From Chromobotia macracanthus (Eukaryota > Chordata > Actinopteri > Cypriniformes > Botiidae), in the NCBI GenBank assembly GCA_036877525.1, contig JAZGTH010000125.1, forward strand, positions 1,027,501-1,091,500: a DNA stretch of 64,000 bases. Reading direction: 5' to 3'. Below are positions 8,884 to 18,773 of this stretch, piece after piece (position 1 is the first letter of the stretch; each line of letters opens with the position of its first letter). The notes below the pieces were generated by a model. The model searched no databases, had not been told where the DNA came from, and saw only the letters and a list, made by a program, of their open reading frames with translations. The translations under genes were made by a program, and so were the position numbers.

Positions 8884-11528
8884 ATGATTTCTGAAACCTG
8901 GATTCGTCCAGAAGACTCGGCAACTCCCGCTGCTCTCTCTAATAACTTCACTTTCTCTCATACCCCTCGCCAGTCTGGGAGGGGTGGGGGCACAGGTCTA
9001 CTCATTTCCAACAATTGGAAATACTCTAATTACTCCTCCCTGTGCAACAACAATTCATTTGAATTCCATGCAATCACTATCACAACTCCTGTCAAAATTC
9101 ACATCATAGTCATTTACCGCCCCCCAGGCCAACTGGGTACCTTTGTAGAGGAACTAGACATATTGCTGTCTTCATTCCCAGATGATGGCTGTCCACTTGT
9201 ACTTTTTGGTGATTTCAACATCCATCTAGAAAAACCTTATGCTTCTGACTTCCTCTCTCTCCTAGCCTCATTCAATCTCAATCGACTCACCACCGCTAAC
9301 ACCCACAAATCTGGCAACCAACTTGACCTAATTTACACACGTAACCGTATCACAGGCAACATTTTGGTAAAACCTCTGCACAATTCAGATCATTTCTTCA
9401 TTACCTTTAATCTGCAACTCCCTATTTGTGCACCTCCGAACATTTCACCCGTCACCTTCAGAAGAAACCTGCGCTCTCTTTTTTCTTCTCATCTTTCTTC
9501 TGCTGTATCTGCTGCCCTTCCCTCTCCCTCACAATTCTCATCTCTGGATGTGAATACAGCAACAGACACCTTATGTTCCACCTTAACTTCCTCTCTAGAC
9601 AAGCTCTGTCCTCTGTCATCCAGGCCTGCATGTGCTACTCCCACTAATCCCTGGTTATCTGATGCTCTTCGTGAACACCGGACCAAACTAAGGGCTGCAG
9701 AGAGAAAATGGCACAAATCCAAAGACCCATCTGATCTAGGCAACTATCAATCTCTGCTCTCATCCTTTTCTGGTAAAGTCCATGCTGCCAAATCCACATA
9801 TTTCTACAATAAAATCAACAACGCCTCAAACACACGCACACTCTTCAAAACATTCAACTCTCTTCTCTGTCCCCCTCCACCACCACCCACAACCTCTTTA
9901 ACTGCTGATGATTTTGCTAAGTCCTTCACTGACAAAACATCCAGGAAAGCTTCAGGCCTGGATGGCATCTCACCCGCCTGTCTAAAGGTCTGCGCTGACC
10001 AACTGGCCCCAGTCTTCACACAGATATTCAACAGATCTCTGGAACAGTGTAAAGTCCCCTGCTGCTTCAAACACTCCACTATTATACCAGTCCCCCCAAA
10101 AAAACAACAAAATGACTGGTCTCAATGATTACAGACCCGTTGCTCTCACATCTGTGGTCATGAAGTCATTTGGAAGACTGGTGCTGGCCTACCTGAAGGA
10201 CATACTGGATCCTTGCTGGATCCTCTTCAGTTTGCTTACAGGGCAAACAGGTCTGTGGATGATGCAGTCAACAAGGGACTGCGTTATATCCTGCAACATC
10301 TTGACAGACCTGGGACATATGCAAGGATCTTATTTGTGGATTTCAGCTCTGCTTTCAATACCATCATCCGTCATCCAAACTAACCCAGCTCTCTCTGCCA
10401 TCCCCAGTCTGTCAGTGGATCACCAGCTTCCTGGCAGATAGGCAACAGCTAGTGAGACTGGGGAAACTCACAACCAGATCCCTCACTGCCAGCACTGGCA
10501 CCCCCAGGGTGGGTGCTCTCTCCACTGCTCTTCTCCCTGTACACAAACGACTGCACTACAAAAGACTTCTTCTGAAATTTGCAGATGATACCACAGTCAT
10601 TGGCCTCATTAAGGATGGTGACGAGTCTGCTTACAGACTGGAGGTTGAACAGCTGGCTGTCTGGTGCAGTCACAACAACCTGGAGCTTAGCACACTCAAA
10701 ACAGTGGAGATGATTGTGGACTTAAGAAGAAAGCCCCGAGCACTCCCCGCACTAATCATCATGGACAGCACTGTGGCAGTAGTGGAGTCATTCAGGTTCC
10801 TGGGTACCACCATTTCTCAGGACTTGAAGTGGGGTAATCACATTGACTCTATTGTGAAAAAGGCCCAGCAGAGGTTGTACTTCCTTCATCAACTAAAGAA
10901 GTTCAACCTGCCACAGGAGCTGCTCAAACAGTTCTACTCGGCCATCATTGAGTCTGTCCTGTGCTTATCCATAATTGTCTGGTATGGTTCAGCTGCCAAA
11001 TCAGACATCAGGAGACTACAACGGACAATGAGGTTGGCCGAGAAGATCATTGGTTCCCCCCTGCCAAACCTTCATGACCTCTATTCCCCCAGAGTGAGAA
11101 AAAGGGCTAAAAAAATCACTTCAGATCCCACACATCCACTCCCTCTTTGAACTGCTACCCTCCGGCCAGCGCTACAGAGTACCAAGCACCAGAACCGCCA
11201 GACACAAGAACAGTTTTTTTCCCTCAGACTATATTAAGTCTGAACAATTAAAACGGTCACACCTCCACACTACCCAACACAATTGTATATTGCTATATAA
11301 CATCCCGAATTGTACATCTGTAAAAAACAATCATAATCTACACAACTTTAAATAATACTGTAAATAACATATCTGCAATAACATTCACAAAACTACTTAT
11401 ATTGCTGAACTTTATTGTATTATATAACTGTTTTTCTTATTTTAATTTTGCACTGGAAGCTCCTGTCACCAAGACAAATTCCTTGTGTGTGTAGAAATAC
11501 TTGGCAATAAAGCTCTTTCTATTCTATA
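8884..11528 (+). mobile_element. Non-LTR retrotransposon, 5'-truncated, possibly chimeric L2/Rex1-like
   Basis: The first open frame (8884-10128) encodes an apurinic endonuclease domain: SETWIRPED, IYRPPGQLG, LFGDFNIHLEK, QLDLIYTRN, SDHFFITF. It then passes into RT sequence: KASGLDGISPACLK, HSTIIPVP. RT continues in other frames: LNDYRPVALTSVVMKSF, FADDTTVIGLI at about 10585, FRFLGTTISQDLKWG and KKAQQRLYFLHQLKKFNLP, ending around 11150. The YADD-type box is present as FADD. The 3' end at about 11528 has cttggcaataaagctctttc, a typical LINE tail. The CVLSPLL segment is damaged and at least three frameshifts are present, so it is inactive. Endonuclease-half features resemble L2 and RT-half features resemble Rex1. 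Confidence 0.88.
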
Positions 11529-12005
11529 TTAGCATGATGCTAGAATGACTTAACATGATGCTTGCATGAGAAAGGCCACAAAAAGAGGAAACCCACTTGT
11601 CTCTATGATGTTCTGATGCCTTTCACCTTTTTAAACGGTAGTCAATGGGGTGGTTGTAGGATGGTTTAGGGTACTGTAACTGGTTACTAGGGCATGGCTA
11701 TGAAGTTGAAATGTCACCATGTGTTGCTGTCTAATGCGGTGCTATAACGTCACAAAAATTCAGCCCAATGTTAAGTCTATGAAATTTTTTACCCACTTTT
11801 TCCGTCCCAGAAACATTGTATACCCGATTGCTTATAAAAGTCATAGCACACCCCTCCTCAATAAGTCGGTCGATTTGACACCTCATTCATGGGTCTATGA
11901 CAAATCGTGTGGGACGAGTAGCGTGTAGAAATTTTGTCCAGAAAAAGTAGTAGTTGTAGTAGTAGTAGTATGCAGGAGAGTAATAGTAATGCTTTGCTTC
12001 ACACC
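11529..12005. repeat. Dispersed repeat with catgatgcta motif and gtagtagta tract
   Basis: agcatgatgctagaatgact is followed by a block including ggttactagggcatggctat and gaagttgaaatgtcaccatg, ending in a (gta)n tract near 11948-11972. The same blocks, in the same order, occur at 50230-50800. No coding capacity is evident. Confidence 0.55.
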
Positions 12006-12009
12006 ACTA

Positions 12010-12970
12010 ATAATAAATATAGCTGCAAGCAGCAATTACGGGCACAAGACCATCAATGGCACTAAGAGAAACATTTGTGGAAAGCTATAAGATTGAGAAA
12101 AATAAGATTACAAAAAGTAATTGAAGAAAACATAGTTAAAACCCATTACAACACAATAAAGTGATTTATAATTTTGGCCAATAGGTGGTGCTATCACCAA
12201 ATTTCTATAAGGTGGTCAGGATCTTGTGACAATGACAACTACAAAGCTTGTAGTTGCCAAGACACAGCCTTATATCCATTATTGCGTGCTCTTCATTGTA
12301 TTCGCTGAAGCGCTGTACTTTTGATAATTTTTTTCAGGGAGGACTGTAGATGATGCATACCAAATTTCGTGCAAATTGGACAAACGCACTAGGAGGAGTT
12401 AGAAAAAGTAGGTTTAATAAAAATGTTTAAATAGCCCACAGTCAGTAGCATTGATTATGACAAATTAGATATCATAGAACTCGGCATGAGCCAAAGAATC
12501 TAAAGAAAGAAGTTGCATAATATGTTCTTGCAATCACTTGTTATAAGCATTTTCATAAATTGTATTATATATTTTAACCACTAGGTGGCCTCAAACTTTG
12601 TAGGTCACCTCAGAATATGGTGATGATACACAATTGCATTTGTTAAATACTACATTTTTGACAAAATTGAAAATGGGTGATGCCCAGAATGACCGACCAT
12701 GGAACATCAGATATCGTTTGACTCGGCATGCCTCAAGAAATCTAAAGAGACCACTCTAATAATTATAAACCAACGTATTCAAAAGTTATATGCAAAAATA
12801 GTCATTTTTCATATTTCTGGACCAGTAGGTGGCACTGTGATGAAACTGTGCATGTCCCCTCTGGTCATGCCTCTGATGATACATTCCAAGTTTCGTGTCA
12901 ATTCACAAAAGCGTTGCCAAAATACAGCCTCATTATTTACAGCCTATATTCATTATTGCGTGCTCTTCTT
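12010..12970. repeat. Dispersed repeat, 'tagctgcaagcagc' family
   Basis: Three internal segments share a phrase of the type (c)cAnTAGGTGGNNcT, at about 12180, 12580 and 12822. Each is followed by a different copy of a 'accaaatttcgtgcaaattg'-like phrase or similar, as though the repeat has internal tandem structure. No open frame of note. Confidence 0.45.
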
Positions 12971-13338
12971 CGATGACACACTGGACGAGATAATAATAAT
13001 TAATATTAATATATTGCACAGTAAAATAAGTAGTGTATAAAATGCAGTGTTAAATGTTATTAATTCTAAAAGAGTTGAACCAATAACCAACAGTGTTAAT
13101 AAATATTCCTTTGTAGTGTAGATGCAGGGGTGCTGCATGGTGTAAACTGTAAAGTGCAAAAACCTCGCCAAATTATCTTTGCCCCTCCCCCTTTACCTCC
13201 CGTGAAGATGAAAACGCCATTTTATTCACATGCAAGCTACAAGGTAAGGTCTTTCTCTTTTCATACTTAAATAAAATAAAAATATTATATTATTATTTAT
13301 TAAAATATATTTTAAGTACTCACTAAATACTTTGTTAG

Positions 13339-13428
13339 GAGAATATGCTTGTCAAAGTGAAGTTCGGTGTGAACAGAAGTACGTCAAAGTTCACAGCGAT
13401 GTGAAACTTTGCGATTTTCTGGATGAAG
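13339..13428 (+). pseudogene. Element-borne gene, exon encoding N-terminus
   Basis: Acceptor tttgttag precedes 13339 and donor gtaatt follows 13428. ATG at 13345 starts MLVKVKFG. A small frameshift near 13365 moves the frame to EQKYVKVHSDVKLCDFLDE, which then splices in phase to the next exon (13428 to 14072). A noncoding first exon probably ends at about 13242 with AAG/gtaagg. The short basic N-terminus resembles PB1/ubiquitin-like starts found in multicopy fish proteins, but this is a weak resemblance. Function is not assigned. Confidence 0.45.
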
Positions 13429-13914
13429 GTAATTGCATTTGTAATAATATGCGAAATAAAAGAGGCCTTCAAGCAACCGAACTTGGGTGTTTTCGAGATA
13501 CTATTGCCAAATTCTTCAAATGGTAATGTAAATCGTCAAAATGTACATATAACTGAGCACAGGTAACTTAAGTGATGTGGTTGTTTGTGCTTTGCAAACC
13601 TGAGTGGAACATCAAAATAGTACGTTATGGCTTAATTAAACTTAATTAAAATGTATTTTCATGTTGAATGTGATGGGGAGGTCACGTTCAACTTTTTTGT
13701 TCATGCTTTTCCATTGTTTTATGAAAGCACGAGCGCCTCGCGTTACAAATCCTCAAATCCACGTTTATCCTCATTTATCAGGAAACGTATTTCAGTTAGC
13801 ATTGCGATCACAGTGCTTCGTGTACTTGCGCTAGGACAGCCGATACAAGTTTGTTGCACTTAAACCACTAAAGCGCTTCTGTTGATGTTGTTGTTGTTGC
13901 TTCTGTTGTTCTCT

Positions 13915-13970
13915 TCATTTGGAAGTCGCTTTGGATAAAAGCGTCTGCTGAATGACAAAATGTAAAGTAA
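13915..13970 (-). repeat. Widespread fish SINE/MITE core
   Basis: gtcgctttggataaaagcgt followed by ctgctgaatgacaaaatgta is the reverse complement of the core found at 44640-44680. It lies in an intron of the element-borne gene. Confidence 0.6.
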
Positions 13971-14071
13971 TGACGCTGACGTTTGTTTTCAGCTGAGACA
14001 GCTCAAACATGCTCCTGACATATTTAAATTGTAGTGAACCACTAAACTTCAACTTAATTCTTTGTCAACAG

Positions 14072-14205
14072 AATTGACCCATGTTCCTCCAGTGCCAAGT
14101 GAAGAAAGCTCAACTGAGATTTCAAGCAATGACTCTGATGACACCATTCTTCTAAGTAATGACATTCCTACAAGAAAGAGAAGAGCTAAAGATGAAGCAG
14201 GAATT
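14072..14205 (+). pseudogene. Element-borne gene, Ser/Asp-rich middle exon
   Basis: Bounded by acceptor tttgtcaacag and donor gtgagt. In the frame set by the preceding exon it is open throughout, giving LTHVPPVPSEESSTEISSND, then DDTILLSNDIPTRKRRAK. The acidic/serine-rich stretch followed by a KRR cluster looks like a disordered linker with a nuclear-localisation-like patch. It ends in phase 0, whereas the next recognised exon begins in phase 1, so at least one intervening exon has been lost or not recognised. Confidence 0.45.
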
Positions 14206-14325
14206 GTGAGTGTGTGTGCCAATCATGACAGAATAGTGCTTGGACCAGGAAAGACTGTTTCTCTGTGACTTAAGTGAAAATTAACAAGTTGCATCTTGTC
14301 AAGTTGAATATTCCTTCTCAAACAG

Positions 14326-14659
14326 ATGGGTTCTCTCAGTTAAATGGGTGAATAATGGAACTGATTACCGTTCTGGTTTAATTATTTGTGGTGAAGTAGA
14401 CATTGACTTGCCAGTGTTTTATAAAATCCAAGATATTGTTGTTAGAAATGAATTTGTGGCACTGGTTGCATCACCTCTCAAAACTGTTTGCTTTGATCAT
14501 CTTTATGCTTACAGAATTGAATCAAGACACTGTGAATCCTTGAAAGTGTTCAATGTCACTGAACTAATTTATCACAAACCTTTTGATATGCAAATGTCTT
14601 ATGGGTCTGATAATTTCTTTTGGTTTGTTGTACCTTACTGCAGTCTTGTTAACACTTAG
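14326..14659 (+). pseudogene. Element-borne gene, C-terminal exon
   Basis: After acceptor ttctcaaacag an open frame of about 110 codons runs to TAG at 14657-14659. It includes KWVNNGTDYRSGLIICGEV, FVALVASPLKTVCFDHLYAY and RIESRHCESLKVFNVTELIY. It is compact, rich in beta-type residues and shows no nuclease or transposase motif. It reminds me of the C-terminal module of uncharacterised multicopy teleost proteins. An aataaa follows about 120 bp later. Of the recognised exons it is the best preserved. Confidence 0.5.
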
Positions 14660-15136
14660 CTGTCAATGCAGGATTTATTTTAAATTGATTTTATGTATTT
14701 TATTATTTTATCTGTGTAATTTAATGTGACAAGTTGCACTGTACATGTTTTGAAGTAGCCACTTTGCCCTTTTTCTAAATAAACATTTTAAATGTTTACA
14801 TCTGCGTAAAGAATTTTTAAAATATTTTAATGTATTTTTAATACATATTTTGCACCAAATAAGAACACTATGAATAAAACTTAAATTAATCAAAATGTAA
14901 ATAACACCAGAGGTGTTAAGTGCCCCATAGTGTTAAACTTGTACTACAATAACAAGTGTAAATAAATACTCTCTCAGTGTTGTTGTTTAACACTGTATGG
15001 TGCTTTATTAACACTTTAAGTTCCACACTATTGTCAGTGTTATTTTTACTCATGGTAGAGTGGGACCATATGTGCTCCAAAGAAGTGTTAATATAAACTC
15101 CATAAGTGTTATGTTGACACCGCTTATTTTACTGTG

Positions 15137-15965
15137 TACGGGATCTACAGAGATCTATTGTCAAGCTATTAAAATTTGCTAGTGACCAAGCCGATGGGGC
15201 TGATATGCAAGCGCTGGGTCTTTATGAAAGCACAGATCATGAAGCGATAATCGAGTTTTTACCAGTTTGTCTACTATAGGCTCTGCTAGAGCAGATTAAA
15301 GAGTATCGCAGATGGTATTTCGTGTGGCTGGGGAGGCCGATTGTGGAAGTATGAGAGGCTGCGGTAGGCTAAGCAGGCGGAGAGAGGGTGAAAAATTCGG
15401 CGGGAGATAAGCTTGCGGGAGATAATGCAGCTGCGAGCAAGCGAGAGAGGCAGCAGGGAAGCTGTAGAGCGTAAGACATGGGTTCGGCAGAGCTTGTTTG
15501 GACGAGCGGATGTAATAAAGGCAGAAGAGAGATTTCGTCGACTGGAGAGAAATGTATAAATCAAATAGCTGTGCTTTAATTCGTGCAAAAATGGGATGTC
15601 AAAGTTTTGTAGGCCTTAGTTATTTCATGGTCAGTTCTCTATTGGTGGAATAGCTAGAAGAAATGGAGTAAAGCCCAACGCGCAAGAAGATTGTGGGTGT
15701 CTCGCCGGCGGGTCCTTGGCTAGACCTCGGCGTCTTGGTGTTCGTGGAGTAGAGTGGGTGGCCCGACGCCCCAAAACGAGGATGTAGGCTTGGCAGACAT
15801 GTCCGGTGCAAAAGGATCGCTCAAAGGGCTAACATTCGGGGCGGATGAGCTTTGGAGAGGAAAAACTCCTCATCTGACTGGCAGGCGGGAAGAGCACGAT
15901 TTCCAACATGGTGACAAACGGGCAGGGTCAAATGCTGCCAAACTGTCATTGGACGGAGGTGAGGG
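15137..15965. other. GC-richer block, unclassified
   Basis: Purine-rich, G-rich sequence unlike its AT-rich neighbours. Short minus-strand frames (15286-15588, 15620-15811) have no recognisable motif. It may be the untranslated or terminal part of a retroelement, but nothing in it proves this. Confidence 0.3.
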
Positions 15966-15969
15966 ACGG

Positions 15970-15970
15970 C

Positions 15971-16006
<36 letters not shown>

Positions 16007-16007
16007 T
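15970..16007. repeat. TA microsatellite
   Basis: An almost pure (ta)n tract, interrupted once by ca. Confidence 0.9.
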
Positions 16008-16424
16008 TGGTTGGATTACATGACCGTGCTCCTCCCGAACTTTGTTAAATAAATGTTATGTTATCTTGAGAAAGTTCCTGATTTAAAGGTAGCATGGATC
16101 GTTATGTGGCCCAGTGGGTAAGTTCCCTCCCTGGTATTTAGAATGACAGCCTTTCAGAATTTGGTACTGGTTATATAAATCTGCATTAGGCTACCTGGGA
16201 TGCATCATTGCTAGCTTGCGTGTGTGCGTGCGTGCTTCTGCCTAAAAATGTATGTTTTTAGCTGTTTGACTAATGTTGCAGCTAAATATAGCAGTCAACA
16301 ACAGTTCTTGATAAAAGTAAACTTATTTTTCTTGGAACAGGCCGGCACAAACACTGCTAGGTGTAAGAAGGTTACAAAAATTATGGCAGCACAACTTTTC
16401 TTTGTGTTTGTATGTGCATGCAGG

Positions 16425-16892
16425 TGTTGTGTAACGGAGAGACAGAGACAGCAGGATCTATTTGCAGCGTTTATTAAGATCAACAAGAACAGGCAGGGTC
16501 AACAACAGTAAACAGGAATGTCCAGGGCTAGGCTGGTCATAGACGGTGGACAGGCAAGGGTCAGGGCAGGCAGCAGAGAATCATACACAATATAAACAAT
16601 CCAGAATCAGGGCAGGTGGCAGGGAATCAAACATGGTATAACAATCCAAACAGCAACGAGTAATCCAAGCAACAATGAGCACTCAGTAGTGTTAGCCCAG
16701 GCAAAAACAAGACTTTGCAAGGAGCACATGTGAGTCTGGGGTTTAAATAGGCCACAAACAGGAAACAGGAAGCAGTTGATCAGCCCCAGGAATGTGGCCC
16801 TATGGGAGTTGTAGTCTGAAACAACCTAATATTCAGGGGAAGGCTCCCTCTGGTGGACCGGAGGAGGTGGTACAGGAGCCTCCACCGCAACA
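16425..16892 (-). mobile_element. Gypsy LTR, inverted
   Basis: Reverse complement relative of the LTR at 5936-6399. The right edge ends ggagcctccaccgcaaca, the complement of the U3 start, and the left edge begins tgttgtgtaacggagagaca, the complement of the LTR 3' end. Internal blocks such as gcaggatctatttgcagcgt also match. Normal internal sequence (polypurine tract) does not follow directly at 16893; 119 bp of other DNA intervenes before pol. Confidence 0.75.
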
Positions 16893-17011
16893 TGTTGTAT
16901 CTATATAGTGTGGATTGAAAGATAACTTAATGTTGATATCAGGCAACGAACACTGGCCACAGGGTGAGGGTATGACCGAGCTGATGTGACTAGCATCATT
17001 CTAACACAATG
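16775..17011. repeat. Direct repeat, left copy (LTR end plus unique DNA)
   Basis: This 237-bp segment matches 18061-18297 without net indels. The first 118 bp are LTR U3 and the remaining 119 bp are non-LTR sequence beginning tgttgtatctatatagtgtg. Confidence 0.85.
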
Positions 17012-18060
17012 CGAACGGCTCCTGACGTGAGGAGGCAAGTAGCGCCAGGGTCTACCCGGTCAAGGGGCCAGCTTGCCTGGATTAGTCTGATGAAACTCCT
17101 CCAGGAGCGTGGGGTCGAGGACATCTCCAGCATTGACCCAGGACTGTTCCTCCGGACCAAACCCCTCCCAGTCAACCAGGTACTGGAGTCGTCCTAGTCC
17201 CAGCGAAGCTCTTTGACTCTGTAGGCCTCCTTACTGTCGACCCTGATGGGGGGAGGCTGTTTCCTAGGCTTCCCTTCCGTCTCACCCACCGGACCAACAG
17301 CGGGTTTCAACAGGAAAACATGGAAAGTAGGAGAAACACGATAATTAGCAGGTAAATCGAGCCAAAACGAAACTGGGGTTATTTGTCTAATAATTTGGAA
17401 AAGACCAACATACCTGGGACTGAGCTTTCTGCAGGGCAGCTTGAGTCTGAGGTCTTTAGTGGAGAGCCACACCCACTGGCCCGGAGCATAGGATGGACTA
17501 GGACGATGGTGCTGGTTGCCTTGGTAGGTCTGTCTTCTCATCTCATGTAACAGATGTGTGTGAGCTCAATCCTAAACCTCTTCACTTCGACGGAGCCATT
17601 CCGTTACAGAGGGTAGGTCCATAGGTTCTCCAGACCAGGGAAGCAATGGACTTTGGAAACCCAGAATACATTTGAAAGGGGTCATGCCCGTAGACGGTTT
17701 TACCAGAGAGTTCTGAGCATACTCTTCCCACATGAGGTAGCGACTCCAGTCAGCCTGTCGCTGTTGACAGTAGGCTCGCAGAAACCTGATAATCTCCTGA
17801 TTTAAGCGTCCAGCGTTGAAGACGTGTCTGAAGAAGGCAGCCCAGACCCGTGAGGTGAATTGTGGTCCGCGATCAGAGACGATATCCTCCAGTAAACCAT
17901 AGAACCTGACAACATGGTTGCATAGTAGTTCAGCTTTCTCAAAAGCTGTGGGAAGTTTGGGCAATGGGACCAGTCTACAGGCCTTGGAGAAGCGGTCTAC
18001 GATTGTGAGAATAGTAATATTCCCTGCAGAATTAGGAAGATCTGTGATGAAGTCTAAGAA
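17012..18060 (-). pseudogene. Gypsy integrase fragment
   Basis: On the minus strand the integrase core reads FITDLPNSAGNITILTIVDR, FSKACRLVPLPK, DIVSDRGPQFTSRVW (containing the D of the DDE triad) and NSLVKPSTGMTPFKCILGFQ. It is followed by a C-terminal part with GQWVWLSTKDLRLKLPCRKL, LSPRYVGLFQIIRQI and LPANYRVSPTFHVFLLKP, then the Pro/Arg-rich tail. A frame change lies near 17570. Upstream pol (RT, RNase H, the first integrase Asp) is missing. In the complete element this enzyme inserts the cDNA into chromatin. Confidence 0.85.
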
Positions 18061-18297
18061 GTTGATCAGTCCCAGGAATGTGGCCCTATGGGAGTTGTAG
18101 TCCAAAACAACCTAATACTCAGGGGGAGGCTCCCTCTGGTGGACCGGAGGAGGCGGTATGGGAGTCTCCACCATAACATGTTGTATCTATATAGTGTGGA
18201 TTGAAAGATAACTTAATGTTGATATCAGGCAACGAACACTGGCCACAGGGTGAGGGTGTGACCGAGCTGATGTGACTAGCATCATTCTAACACGATG
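18061..18297. repeat. Direct repeat, right copy
   Basis: Pairs with 16775-17011. By eye the LTR portions differ at 11 of 118 positions, all transitions, whereas the non-LTR portions differ at only two. Confidence 0.85.
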
Positions 18298-18773
18298 TGG
18301 GCATGGTTCACATTTTGCCATGAAAGTTAAACTAGAGTGGTGTGAACACAAAACCCATGTGGATTAACAGGCAGGTTTGTGAGATCAAAAGGGAAAAATT
18401 GTTGCCATGCTGTCAATGAGAGATCCATGTTGTGTTATTTCATGGTATCGCTTTAGGATTTGGCCATTTGCTACACTCTCTACTTACGCTACAGGTATTT
18501 ATTAAGACAACACAATATCACAGTTGTAGAACTTTGCTGACTGAAATATTCACACTTCAAATAATTAGATTTTTTCAAATTATGCATTCATTAAAGCAGT
18601 GGTTTAACAAAGAACATACAAAGTAAATTGATCCATCTAAAACACATGCCATACCAAACATAAAACATGTCTTAGTAGCTCTGGAAGAGTATGTTCTAAA
18701 CATTGACAACCTATTCACAATACTTCAGAAGATAAAAAAGTTATTTTCTGCATAATTTGCAAATTTGGGAAAG
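18298..18773. other. Intergenic, nothing recognised
   Basis: AT-rich sequence with no supported feature. Confidence 0.4.

Larger units (their letters stand above)
13017..15136. mobile_element. TIR-bounded element carrying a decayed spliced gene
   Basis: Ends match in inverted orientation: cacagtaaaataagtagtgt at 13017 versus acaccgcttattttactgtg ending at 15136 (18 of 20 positions). Both subterminal regions are crowded with agtgttaa/ttaacact words (several in the first 100 bp, about ten in the last 250 bp), a pattern common in DNA transposons. No transposase is visible. The interior instead holds spliced remnants on the plus strand (separate entries) and an aataaa at about 14778. I cannot define a clear target-site duplication, so the superfamily is open. 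Confidence 0.65.

Noticed and set aside
15286..15811. Minus-strand frames of 63-100 codons in a GC-richer block
   Set aside because: No recognisable domain, no splice-site context; could be untranslated retroelement sequence.
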